Below are positions 24,801 to 39,100 of a DNA stretch of 64,000 nt, one piece after another (position 1 is the stretch's first letter; each line of letters begins with the position of its first letter). The translations under genes and the position numbers were made by a program. The DNA lies in contig NC_079219.1 of the NCBI RefSeq assembly GCF_029633865.1, positions 57,891,478 to 57,955,477 of the forward strand, written 5' to 3'. Under the pieces are notes generated by a model. That model was not told the DNA's origin. It did no database searches and saw only the letters and a program-made list of their open reading frames with translations. Source of the DNA: Lampris incognitus. Lineage: Eukaryota; Chordata; Actinopteri; Lampriformes; Lampridae.

Positions 24801-25726
24801 CCCCAGTTCCTCCTCCCCCCTGAACAGGCGCCCCGACTGACCAGAGGAGGCGCTAGTGCAGCGACCAGGACACTTACCCACTTTCGGCTTCCCACCTGCA
24901 GACACAGCCAATTGTGTCTGGAGGGACGCCCAACCAAGCCGGAGGTAACACAGGGGTTAGAACCACCGATCCCCGTGTTGGTAGGCAATGGAGTAGACTG
25001 CTACGCCTCCCGGACATCCCCCTGTTTTTCCCTAAGCTTAGATTTAATTTAGGGGTCATCCGTGGTCTGGCGTCAGGGTATTTTTTAACAGTTTTGGTTG
25101 AGACGGTAGTCGCCATCCAAAACTGTAATCCGTGATTATATCAACTTTCACATTCAGATTGCTGTTAAAAATACTCCAGTCAGTGCACGTGAGGGACCCT
25201 GTTTCTGTGCAGTTGTATCTTCGACCACTGGTTAATGCTGTAGGTGAGTGATTTATGGGGTTTCAGTACTTGTGTGTATTGCAGAAGCAGGAAGATAATC
25301 TTATGATCCGCAGAGCCAAGCTGCACGTGAGCTGTGTAAGCATTGTGTATGTTCCTACAACAAGTACAAAAGATTTTCTTTCCTCGTATGGATATAGAAA
25401 TACTGTTTAAAGGACTGGAGAAAATTTTCCTAGCATAGCATACATGGGTGCTCTGGGCTGCTATCAGCTGCGGTTTTGCTGCTTACGCCAGGTGGGATGT
25501 ACACACAGCTGATGACCACAGTGGGAAATTCCCATGGGAGGTAGTAGGAGTGAAGTTTTAGGGTCAGCATTTCTATGTGCAGTGTTAAGACCCTATCATG
25601 GATTTTGATGTTGTTGTACCATCGGTTATAGACCCCACCGCCACTCTCCTTAGCAGATGACCTTTTCCTTTCCACCCTGATGATCATGAAGTTATCCAGA
25701 CTAACCTGTTCGTCAAGAACAGTCTG

Positions 25727-25784
<58 letters not shown>

Positions 25785-28700
25785 AAGCCATCCATCCATC
25801 CATCCATCTCGTTTTGAGATCAGTCAAATGAGGCTGAAGTGTAGCCTATAGCACCGTAGCATTTTTCATTTAATTTTTTTTGTAAGGACATGAAATACAG
25901 ATAAGGCTTATTCATAAAAATAGTGAAGATTGTTGGGGTTTACATAAATATGGATTTGTTAATGGAATATTTGCCAAGAATAATCAAGCAGTTTATATTT
26001 TGATTGTCTATAATCAGACTCATCACTTTCAGTGATAGAGTCACTGCAGTGGCTGCCCCTGATCTCTGGAACAATCTACCAGTACACACAAGATCTGCTC
26101 AGACCCTAGAGACTTTTACATTTTTGTTAAAGACCTACCTCTTCTCATTGGCATTCAATTCAAGTTGAGCTTGACACCATGATTTTATTGTGCAAATATA
26201 CTTTTACTCTTGTTTTAGTGTTTATATTTTCTTTTCTTTATTATGTTTTCTTTACATATATTTTATATTCATATGTGTCACTTATTTTATATTGTATTTT
26301 AAGCCTGTGCAGCACTTTGGTTCAACTGTGGTTGTTTTAAATGTGCTATATAAATAAACTTGACTTTCACGCAGGTCAGGTGTCAGGACAGTATTGTTCT
26401 TCAATGACCCCACTCCATTAAAAGCTGAGTCTGAATGCAAGAAAGTCCTGTTTAAGGTTCAACTTGTTTACACAGTGACGACATTATGGAGTATGTGCTG
26501 GTGCGGGTCCCATCGCCTTGGCCAGGCCAGCCCCGACCTCGATTTTCCCTCTACCTCTCCTCCCAGCTCCAGTACGGGGTTATCATTGTCTACCATCATC
26601 AGTGTGTCATTCTACTAGGTAAGGAAATACACTATAAGATCAAGTTTTATTTGAACCCAAAATTTATTTTTGCATACTAGGAACATATTGGTGGGATGCT
26701 CACTAAAAAAATACAATAACATAAACATATTGTAATGTACAAAAAATAGGATTAAACATCTATGAGAGAATTTCTGTGTACCCAGGTTCTGTGTACCCAG
26801 TACTATTGCTACTTTTGGCTGCTCCCGTTAGGGGTCACCACAGCGGATCTTCTGTTTCCATCTCTTCCTGTCCTCTACATCTTCCTGTCACACCAGCCAC
26901 CTGCAAGTCCTCCCTCACCACATCCATAAACCTCTTTGGCCTTCCTCTTTCCCTCTTGCCTGGAAGCTCCATATTCAGCATCCTTCTCCCAATATACCCA
27001 GCATCTTTCCTCCACACATGTCCAAACCATCTCAATCTTGCCTCTCTTGCTTTGTCTCCAAACCGTCCAACCTGAGCTGTCCCTCTAATATACTCGTTCC
27101 TAATCCTGTCCTTCGTCATCACTCCCAATGAAAATTTTAATATCCTCAACTCTGACACCTCCAGCTTTGCCGCCTGTCTTTTCGTCAGTACCACCATCTC
27201 CAAACCATATAACATAACTGGTCTCACAACTATCTTGTAAATGTAGTATAGCCCCATAAATTATAATTCGTGTGGGATGAAGTATACACACACACGCACA
27301 CACACACACACACACACACCACGCACACACACACATATATGTAAAACTTTGTTAAAAGAAACACTCAACAGTTGGGAAAGTGCTTAACAAATAAGGAGCA
27401 AATTAATCCAGTTATTCAAGTCAATTCTTTATAAGACGGTCTCATGAAGAATTTACTTGAATCACTGAATTAAATAATTATATATATATATAATCCAGTG
27501 AGTCAAGTAAATTCTTTATGAGACAATACAAGCCTGTTTCATGCCATAAATAAGCAATCATCAGCTGCCAATAAAGCTACTAGCTTAGTTTTCCGTTGTG
27601 CAGCGAAACAAACATTTTAGCTGTAGAACTGGTCAATGGAGCACGAGATCTGGGCGTGCACATTACGTGATCAGCGTCACGTTTTTGAACCGAAATACCA
27701 CAGAACGACTGGTCATTCCCACTAGTCGTCAAGGATGCCAACGTTGTTCCGGATCATTATTGGGTGTGCTTTACTTTTCCTGTGTTTTTCGTGTTTTCAT
27801 GTGTTTTTCATGTGTGTACACATCCAATTGTATTTAAAATCACTTATTGTAGGACTTTGTCTTTTCTTTAATGCATATTCTGTTCATTCTCATTGTAGGT
27901 TTAAATATATGTGCAATATTCTAGCTCTAGTGTTTTTTTTAGTTTTGTTTTTTCAGTAAGAGTTTATACTTAGTTTTCCTGGGAGATAGTTACACACAAT
28001 AGGGGGTGTTTTGTTATTCCAGTTGGAGGCACCGCTTCATTTAGTCAGTAATAGGTTCTTATAAAATAACACCATCTGCCACACTTAAGAATTTAGGCTC
28101 CTAGAGACACAATACTAAAAACACTATAAATAGTGCCTAAGAAAGGGTTACATAAACCTTCCCTTTAACATTTGCCTTCTGTCGCAAATCACTTGACACT
28201 CTTCTCCGCCCACTCCACCCTGCCTGCACTCTCATCTTCACCTTTCTTCCACACTCTCCGTTACTTTCAACAGTTGACCCCAAGTATTTAATCTCATATG
28301 CCTTTGTCACCTCTACTCCTTGCAGCCTCACCATTCCGCTGTCCTCCCTGTTGTTCATGCATATGTATTCTGTCTTGCTCCTATTGACTTTCATTCTTCT
28401 CTCCAGTGCATACCTGCACCTCTCCAGGCTCCCCTCAACCTGCTCGCTACTCTCACTACAGATCACAATGTCATCCGTGAACATCATAGTCCACGGAGAC
28501 TCCTGCCTGATCTCGTCCATCAACCTGTTCATCACCATTTCAAAAAAGAAAGGGTTCAGAGCTGATCCTTGATGTAATCTCACCTTCACCTTGAACCCAT
28601 CTGTCATTCCAACCGCACACCTCACCACTGTCATACTGCCCTCATACATATTCTGCACCACTCCTACATACTTCTCTGCCACTCCCAACTTCCTCATACA

Positions 28701-31700
28701 ATACCACACCTCCTGTCTCGGCACCTTGTCATATGCTTTCTCTGAATCCACAAGACACAATGTAACTCCTTCTGACTTTCTCTATACTTCTCCATCAACA
28801 TTCTCAAAGGAAACATCACATCTGTGATGCTCGCTAATCGTCACCTCTCCTCTTAACCTAGCTTCTATTACTTTTTCCTATATCTTCATACTGTGGCTGA
28901 GCAACTTTATACCTCTGTAGTTGCTACAGTTCTGCACATCACCCTTATTCTTGAAAATCGGTACCAGTATGCTTCTTCTCCACTCATCAGGCATCCTCTC
29001 ATTTTCCAAGCTTATGTTAAATAATCTAGTTAAAAACTCCACTGCCATCTCTCCTAAACACCTCTGTGTCTTCACAGGTATGTCATCTGGACCAACCACC
29101 TTTCCACTCTTCATCCTCTACATAGCTGCACTCACTTCCTGTTTGCTAATCCACCTTACTTCCTGATTCACTATCCCCACATCATCCAACCTTCTCTCGC
29201 TCTTATTTTCTTCATTCATCAGCCCCTCAAAGTACTCCTTCCACCTTCTCAACACACTCCTCACTTGTCAGCACATTTCCATCTCTATTCTTGATCGCCC
29301 TAACTTGCTGCACATCCTTCGCAGCTTGGTCCCCTCTGTTTAGCCAATCGGTACAAGTCCTTTTCTCCTTCCTTAGTGTCTAACCTCTTGTGCAACTCAC
29401 CATACACCTTTTCCTTTGCCACCTCTCTCTTCGCTTTACGCTGCATCTCCTTGTACTCCTGTTTACTTTCTTAATTTCTCTGACTATCTCGCTTCTTCTT
29501 TGCCAACCTCTCCCTCTGTATACTTTGATGTACTTCCTCATTACACCACCAAGTCTCCTTGTCATCCTTCCTCTGTCCAGATGACACCCCAAGTACCTTC
29601 CTAGCTGTCTCCCTCATTATTATTGCAATGCTTACCCAGCTATCTGGCAACTCTTCACTACCACCCAGTGCCTATCTTAACTCTTCCCTGAACTCCACAC
29701 AACAGTCTTCCATCTTCAACTTCCAGTATTTGATCCTGGGCTCTGCCTTCACTCTCTTCCTCTTCTTGGTCTCCAAAGTCATCCTACAGACCACCATCCG
29801 ATGCTACCTAGCTATGTTCTCCCCTGTCACCACCTTGCAGTCTCCAATCCCTTTCAGATTGTACCTCCTACATAAGATATAGTCCACCTGTGTGCACTTT
29901 TCCTCGACTCTTATATGTCACCCTATGTTCCTCCCTCTTCTTGAAATATGTATTCACCACAGCCATTTCCATCCTTTTCGCAAAATCCACCACCATCTGT
30001 CCTTCGACATTCCTCTTCTTGACACCATACCTATCCATTACCTCCTCATCACACCTGTTCCCTTCACCAACATGCCGATTGAAGTCCGCTCCAATCACCA
30101 CGCTCTCCTCATTTGGTACACTCTTCACTTCATCCAACTCACTCCAGGATTATTTTTTCTCTTCCAGCTCACACCCAACTTGCAGGGCATAGGCACTGAC
30201 AACATTCATCATCATACCTTCGATTTCCAACTTCATACTCATCACTCTTTCCGATACGCTCTTCACCTCCAACACACTCTTGACATACTCTCCTTCTTTC
30301 AGAATTACCCCTACCCCATTTCTCCTCCCATTCGAACCGTGGTAGAAGAGTTTGAACCCTCCTCTGATGCTCCTGGCCTTACTCCCCTTCCACATGATCT
30401 CTTGCACACGGTATACCTACCTTTCTTTTCTCCATCATATCATCCAGCTCTCTCCCTTTACCAGTCATAGTGCCAGCATTCAAAGTTCCGACTCTGACCT
30501 TCACGCTCCTACCCTTCCTCTGCTCCCACTGTCTCTGCACATGCCTTCCCTCTCCCCTTCTCCTTTGCCCAACAGTAGCATATTTTCCACCGGCACCCTG
30601 ATGGCCAACAGTACCGGTGGCAGTCATTGGTAACCTGGGCCTCGACCGATCCAGTTTGGAAATCTGATTCATGAGCCGCATATTTGATTTGGCAAAGATT
30701 TCACACTGGCTGCCCTTCCTGGCACAAACCTCCCTGTTTATCTGGGCTTGGGATCGGCACTAAGAATGCACTGTCTTGTGCATCCTCAGTGGCTGGTTTT
30801 TCTGTGTACCCAGTAACATCACAATATCTATTTTGGCAAGTAAGCAAGGAATTGGGGAATAATTTTTGGGCAGAGGGTGCAAAAAAACAAAACAATCCCA
30901 AAACATCTCAGATAGGTAAAATATGCATACAGCGGGTCTCGGTATCAGCAAGGTGTGGAAATAAACAGCAAGACATGTATATTGTAATCTGAGAGAGGTC
31001 TGGATGTGACATTCACTTTATCTGCTTCCAGAGGAGACCCAGTCCATTCTGGACCGGCTGTCCAAGTTCAGGAACACCGAGATCAACATGGAGAGTCAAG
31101 AAGGGTGACCCTGGTTGCACATTCATTTACGCATTTTGTTGTAATTACAGGTGCATATCGGATGATTATGAACCCCTTATCATGTGTCCCAACCCCTTTC
31201 AGCAAAGTTTTAACCATTCCCGATGCCTTGTCTCGCCTGGAAGAGACGGAGAGGGCCCTGGATCCCTTCTTTGGAGTGATGGACTTCAGCGAGCCCATAT
31301 CCAGTCCAAGTAGACTGATACAGGTATCTATGTGAAAGCAGAAAGATGACCAAGAAATTCAACCAATGAAAGTGTACCTTTGTTCATGTGATGTGATTAC
31401 AGTGTCCGTTTACACATCTGGATGCATTTCTGCTATGCATTCTGACATCTGTGGACTTTATAATTGAAATAGCTAGTGATGCTAAACCTGCATATCTGTA
31501 TTCTGTGGATGAAATGGTGCCTAATTTTCACATGCAGTCTGCATAAATCCAGTAAATCTAACAAATGAAGGCAAAGTGTCTTCATTTCCAATACGTTTTG
31601 TTAACCTTAACTTGTTTAACTGTGCTAACAACCTGTTGGATTACCTGAAATACCCGGTATTTAATCTGTTCTCACAAGTCATGTTCATCCATAGGGATAA

Positions 31701-34700
31701 TGAAATTTTCCTTTTGTCTTTACTAGTCTAAATACAACCAGAGGTAATTCAGATATATATAATGTAAGCCTGTGCCCTGTCATCTCTTAGATGGGCCAGG
31801 AGTATATAAGAGGAGAATCTCCAGAGCACCCAGTGGTTGCCGTCCCACGAGAGGATAGTAAGCACTGGTCTCCTACCTTATTACCATTGTTAATGGTTTG
31901 AATTGGATTGGGCGGGTGTCAAGGATGCATCTTGTCATTAGGGGTCCAAGCAGCGATAGCTGCGGGAACCTTATTGTTTTTCTAAGGATTATTATTATTA
32001 TTGTTGTTGTTTTTTCCGCAGGACGCCACAATAAGTGCATTTACATTTTGGGTCATATCTCAGGCTCTGTATGGAACTTTTGAGAAATGTCTTTTTTCTT
32101 CTAATTCCTTGGAAGCTCCCGAATCTAACGCGTCCATTCGCGCCAATTTCCACCTGCCAAATCTCCTGCCATTTTCAAAAAACCGGAAGTGCAAGTAAAA
32201 TGAACTAGTCTGAGGCTGTTCATCTGATTCACATGAAATTTGATATGTGTCATCTCCAGACAATGCTGATAAGAAGTCTGTCTTGGGAGAGAGCTCCCTC
32301 CTCTGTTGCTCTCTCTGAGGTTTCTTCCTATTTTTTCTCCCTGTTAAAGGTTTTTTTTAGGGCGTTGTTCCTTATCCAATGAGAGGGTCTAAGGACAGGA
32401 TGTTGTGTTGCTGTAAAGCCCACTGAGGCAAATTTGTAATTTGTGATATTGGCCTATACAAATAAAATTGACTTGACTTGACTATTCTCATGCTCTGATG
32501 AAGGCCTGTAGCAGTAGGCCGAAACGTTAGCATGTTTTGCTGACCAAAATAAATTGGCGAAAATGAGACACTGTCCCTGTCCTTTTTCAAATTGGTGAAT
32601 GCTACCCTACATCCTTGGATGTGGTTTTTGAAGTATATGTTTTTTGGGTTTAGCACCACAGTAAGAGTTTCTTTTTGGGAAGCCGCATCCAACTCTTCCA
32701 TTCCAGGAGTAAAAATTACCAACAGAACTTGAAGGCTTGAAGAAATAAAAAGTTGTTTGTAGGAGCCTCCCTCACATGTGTCTTGCTCGTTACATGCTTA
32801 ACTGGAAGTCCATCTTGTAATTTCTGTGTCCTCCCCACTCCCTTCCTTTGCAGTAATGACTATCTTTTCAAAGGCAATCACCCTAACCGATAGAGAGCCT
32901 GACACAATACCTACTGCAGAGGTATGACTGTCAAATATGATCCACACGTACCCAAATGTGCAGGCGTATACACACACACACACACACATCCCACACTGTT
33001 AACTTATTTCTCGCTGCTGACAGTTCGAGGGGGTGGACCTTGCTGATCACGATATGGACATGGTTGACTTCCTGTTGGCTCAGAGTGATCAATTTGCAGA
33101 CGGTGAGTGACAGAGCCTAAGTCCTCCTCCACCCTCCCTAACCCAAGCTAGAGAGATCTTCAACGGTATCTATTCCAGTGCTGTACATTTTCTGAGCTAT
33201 CCATTTCCTCACTCTTGAATTTTTTATTCGGAATGGTAGATATGCAAAGGGGGAGAGAAAGCGTGCCAGAGAGAGATGGTGAGAGAGAGATGGAAAGGGC
33301 AGTTGAGAAGGGAGAAAGCACCCTGGAGAGAGAGCTCACAGGATCAAAAATTGAGTAAGTTGCCAAGATGCTTGTGGACACATCACCACAAACAAACCAC
33401 ACAGAAAGACCACAAACATCATGAAACAAATCAATCAATCAATCAATCAGACTTTATTTGTGTAGCAGTTTTCATACAAACAAATGTAACACAAAGTGCT
33501 TCACACAATAAAACAATAACCCCCCCCCCACAAAAAAAGTGCAGACAAATTTTATAAAAGTACAGACAAGTTTAAAACTGAGTTAGTAAAATAAATAAAA
33601 GTGCCATAAACACTGATTAATTAAAAGTAACAACAATCAGAGCAGAATATATAAAAATAACAAAATATATAAAACACACTCACACACACACTAAGAACTT
33701 AGATGTAGGCTGTTTTAAAAAGTAAGGTTTTTAACCTGCTTTTAAATGTGTCCAGTGTGGGGGCCTCTCTCAGGTCCTCAGGCAGGGTGTTTCATCTACT
33801 TGGGGTGTAAATAGAAGATGCAGCTTCGCCTACTCTAGACCTAGCACGAGGGATGGTTAAAAGACCACTGCCATTGGACCTTAGAGTCCTTGCTGGTTTG
33901 TAAGTAATTAACATGTCTTTTATATAGTGTGGTGCAAGGTCATTCAGTGCTTTGTATGCAATTAACAGAATTTTAAAATCAGTTCTAGTTTTGACAGGGA
34001 GCCAATGCATAGATCCAAGAACAGGTGTAATGTGCTCATACTCTTTAGTTCAGATGAAAACACGTGCGCCACATTTTGAATTAACTAGTTGGCGCACAAC
34101 TGATTTTGGGAGGCCGGTAAATAGTCCATTACAGTAGTCCAAGTCTACTTTTTATAAATGCATGGATTAATTTCTCAGTCTGATTTGATAGAAAGCCCCT
34201 TAGTTTTAAAAAGTTTGTAAGATGGTAAAAGGCTGATTTTGTGAGATGATTGATGTGGCTCTTAAAATTTAGATCACTGTTTATGATTACACCAAGATTT
34301 CTAGCTTCACTTATGCACTCCAGAGACAGAGAGCTGAGATGAGCTGCAATTCTCTGTCTCTGAGTCTGCACAAAAATAAGTATTTCTGTCTTGTCTTTGT
34401 TCAGTTGTAAAAAGTTATCTGACATCCATAGATTAATATCGTCAATACACTGAATTAGGGATGTATGGGATCTAGGTCATCCGGAGATAGGGATATGTAT
34501 AGTTGTGAATCATCTGCATAATTATGGTAATTTATTTTGTGTTTCTGTATAACAAGTGTGAGTGGGAACCTACAGAGATTGAATAGTAATGGTCCAAGAA
34601 TCGAACCTTGGGGTACCCCACACATTATATCCACTTTGTCTGAGGAAAAGTCTCCAATAGACACAAAGAACTGCCTGTCTTGTAGGTATGTTCTAAACCA

Positions 34701-36127
34701 GCTGAGAACCAGGCCAGAAAGGCTGACCCATTTTCTAATCTCTCTAGCAAAATATAATGATCAACAGTGTCGAAGGCAGCACTGAGATCCAGGAGCACAA
34801 GAACAGAGAATTTATTAGAATGTGTGTTCATATGCGGATTGTTCACAACTTTGATAAGTGCTGTTTCTGTGCTATGGTGAGATCAAAGACCTGACTGATA
34901 AATGGCTAGGAGATTGTTAGATATTAAATAGTTATTAAGTTGAGAATAAACATTTTTTTCAAGTATTTTGCTGAGGAATGGTAAGTTGGAGATGGGCCAG
35001 TAGTTGGCAATAGCTGTTGCATCAAGATTGCTCTTCAAAAGTGGTTTAATGACAGCTGTCTTAAGTGCTGCAGGAAATATACCTGCCTGAAAAGAGTAGT
35101 TGATAATTTCTAAAACATCAGGTGCTAAGCAGTTAAAAACATTTTTAAAAAATGTGGTAGGATGACTTCCGGTTGAGCAGCAAATGGAGTAGCCGCTACT
35201 TTTTAGGGCTCCGGCAGAATCCTTGCTAATTCCATATTTTAACGACATCGTCATTTTAAATATACAAAACACTCAACTCTGTTATTAATAAATCAAAGTA
35301 TAGCTGAAGATCAGTAAAACCAACGCGGGTGGCGTCTAATCTTTGAAAATATAAATACGACGGTCCGGTCAACGCAAGGCCCAACAATCCACCGGTGAAG
35401 AGTTCTGGTAACCTCGGTCAAGCTTCACCCACCCGCGGTAAGTCCGACCATGGACACCGCATCGATCAAAGCTGATATCCTCTCCTCATTAAGAAAAGAT
35501 ATATCCTCTATAATAAGAGAAGAGCTGAAGAGGGCTTTAGCGGATGATTTCGAAGGATTGAAAAACGAAATTAAGGCAGTGGAAACTGAAATTACTAACA
35601 CTACAACCACAACCCATGCAGAAATAGACCAGGTTAAAGGTAATATAAAAGCAGTGGAGGAAGGACCGTGAAAATGGTCAGACGAAGTAGTGTCGGTACA
35701 AATCACCGTAACAAACCTCAGGAAGCAGGTCGAAGACTTAAAAGAAAAATGTGAGGACATGGAAGGCAGGATGAGGAGAAGGAACATTCGGATCATGGGG
35801 GGGTCCCTGAGCAACCAGGATCAAGCTCTCCCGCGGCAGTCTCCAAACTTCTTAAGGAAGTGGTCCAGATGGACAGAGACGTACAGATCGAGCGCTCACA
35901 CTGAAGTCTGACACAGAGGAAACCGGGAGACAAGCCGCGTGTGGTCGTTGCAAAATGACACCATGACAGGGACGCCGTGGACATCCTGAGGAAGGCCCGG
36001 GACCGTGGTGGCCAACTCAACTACAACAGCAATCCAATCGCCATATCCACAGGATACATTTACTTATCTGTAATTTTTCTTTATATTTACCTTGTCGATG
36101 ACTATTTCCCAGCTTCACAATAAGCTT

Positions 36128-36170
<43 letters not shown>

Positions 36171-39100
36171 CATATATAATTACTTTGATAACAGAGACAT
36201 GAGGTTAAGGTGTCGTTATCTTTGCTAGGTTGTATTCGTAAGTTCTGCAGGAACCTGAGTGCTAACTGATGACACTGGTTGGTATGCTTGGTTTTATATC
36301 CAAGCAAATGCGAACATTTTTGAAGACTGTTCGCACAGCTGCATGTTCAGACCTGCAGCTCGGGACCCTGTCCCAAAAGAGTGATCAGACGCTAATGCTG
36401 GTTGAGTCCATGGTTTATCTTGCTTTATGTTCAGTTCTATTTGCACAGATCCCACTGTTCCCCAGGGATCCTGCCGTAAGAATAAGAGCAACAGGGAAAC
36501 TGACTTTTCCTTTCAAATGCTTTTTGTTAATGTTAAAACATTATGGTGATCATACTGCTGTACTTAGTATTAATAATTATTTCACACACTATTTCATAAT
36601 TTTATGTGTATATCCATTTATACATGTATTGTACTTTTATATATTTTCTTTTGTTACGATACCCCACTTTCCCCACATTATGTACCCTCACCTACCACAG
36701 GTACTTTCTTATACCTACCTACCTGCGCTCATACAATCACACACATCGATACTATGCCCCACTTCCATCTCTCTCCTCCGCACTTGTCTTCCCTTCCCAC
36801 CACATTACTCAAGGGCAAAACTAATACTCTACATAATTCTAACTTTAAGTCATGGGATCCCTTAAAGTTATAAGTTACAATGTGAAAGGTCTTCATAGTC
36901 CTATAAAGAGGAAGAAAATCCTTAATCAGTTAAAAGGAGCCAACACTCAGATAGCATTTTTGCAAGAGACCCACTTGTTGGAAATAGAGCATGAGAAGCT
37001 AAAAAAATCTTGAGCGGACGAAGTATTTTACTCATCACACCCATCAGGTGGAAAGAGAGGCATATCTATTCTGATACATAGGCAGGTTAATTTTACACAA
37101 ACTAAAGTCCACAAAGATGCTGAAGGGAGAATTATTCTAGTAAATGGATCTATAGATGGAATACAAGTCTCTTTTATGAACATTTATGCTCCGAATGAGG
37201 ACGAGCCTGGCTTCATTAGTACAATCTTCACCACAATCCTACAGAACAGCTCTGGTATCTTACTGCTAGGAGGGGATTTCAACTGTGTTATGTCTCAGCT
37301 TATGGATAGACAACCTACCTCAAAATCTCCCACTTCTAGAATGAGTAAAATTCTAAGACACTTATCGACAGAGTCAGGTCTGGTGGATGTTTGGAGATGT
37401 AAATTCCCTAAAGGTAGAGATTTCACTTTTTACTCCCATAGACATTCATCCTATTCTAGAATTGATTATTTTTTCACCCCCAAAGCAGAACTCCACAGGA
37501 TAGAAGACATGGAGATTCTACCAATTACTCTATCTGATCATGCACCTCTAGCACTCTCATGGAACATACACTCACCGGCCACTTTATTAGGCACACCTGT
37601 CCAACTGCTCGTTAACGCAAATTTCTAATCAGCCAATCACATGGCAGCAACTCAGTACATTTAGGCATGTAAACATGGTCAAGACGATCTGCTGCAGTTC
37701 AAACCGAGCATCAGAATGGGGAAGAAAGGTGATTTAAGTGACTTTGAACGTGGCATGGTTGTTGGTGCCAGACGGGCTGGTCTGAGTATTTCAGAAACTG
37801 CTGATCTACTGGGATTTTCACGCACAACCATCTCTAGGGTTTACAGAGAATGGTCCAAAAAAGAGAAAATATCCAGTGAGCGGCAGTTCTGTGGGCGAAA
37901 ATGCCTTGTTAATGCCAGAGGTCAGAGGAGAATGGCCAGACTGGTTCGAGCTGATAGAAAGGCAACAGTAACTCAAATAACCACTCATTACAACTGAGGT
38001 ATGCAGAAGAGCATCTCTGAACGCACAACACGTCGAACCTTGAGGCAGATGGGCTACAGCAGCAGAAGACCACACCGGGTGCCACTCCTGTCAGCTAAGA
38101 ACAGGAAACTGAGGCTACAATTCGCACAGGCTCACCAAAATTGGACAATAGAAGATTGGAAAAACGTTGCCTGGTCTGATGAGTCTCGATTTCTGCTGCG
38201 ACATTCGGATGGTAGGGTCAGAATTTGGCGTCAACAACATGAAAGCATGGATCCATCCTGCCTTGTATCAACGGTTCAGGCTGGTGGTGGTGGTGTAATG
38301 GTGTGGGGGATATTTTCTTGGCACACTTTGGGCCCCTTAGTACCAATTGAGCATCGTGTCAACGCCACAGCCTACCTGAGTATTGTTGCTGACCATGTCC
38401 ATCCCTTTATGACCACAGTGTTCCCATCTTCTGATGGCTACTTCCAGCAGGATAACGCGCCATGTCATAAAGCTCGAATCATCTCAGACTGGTTTCTTGA
38501 ACATGACAATGAGTTCACTGTACTCAAATGGCCTCCACAGTCACCAGATCCCAATCCAATAGAGCACCTTTGGGATGTGGTGGACCGGGAGATTCGCATC
38601 ATGGATGTGAAGCCGACAAATCTGCAGCAACTGCGTGATGCTATCATGTCAATATGGACCAAACTCTCTGAGGAATGTTTCCAGTACCTTGTTGAATCCA
38701 TGCCACGAAGGATTAAGGCAGTTCTGAAGGCAAAAGGGGGTCCAACCCGGTACTAGCAAGGTGTACCTAATAAAGTGGCCAGTGAGTGTAGGTCACAGGC
38801 CAACAACTAAACAATGGCGATTAAATGTAACACTTTTAAATGATAAGGAATTTATCTCATTTGTAACAACTGAACTAAACAACTATTTAGATACAAATAT
38901 CTCGCCCGAAATATCACCTCTCATTCTGTGGGACTGTGCTAAGGCTTATATTAGAGGTCGCGTTATCTCATTTGCAAGTGCGAAAAAAAAGAGAAGGGAA
39001 GCAAAACAACATGAATTAGAAGACAAAATAAAACAACTTGAGCAACAACATAAAAGAACACCATCCTCCAATCTACTTAATGCGCTCAAACAAGCGCGAA

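Larger units (their letters stand above)
26803..30799 (-). mobile_element. Second full-length RTE-clade LINE (antisense), interrupted by a 0.9-kb insertion
   Basis: Flanked by a perfect 16-bp duplication TTCTGTGTACCCAGTA (26787-26802 and 30800-30815). The 3' C-terminal block lies at 26803-27241; reverse transcriptase and endonuclease resume at 28153-30799 ([61 protein letters not shown]). Without the insertion it is about 3.08 kb, like the copy at 16.2 kb. Many stops and frameshifts. It lies in REC8 intron 3, opposite to the gene. Confidence 0.9.
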
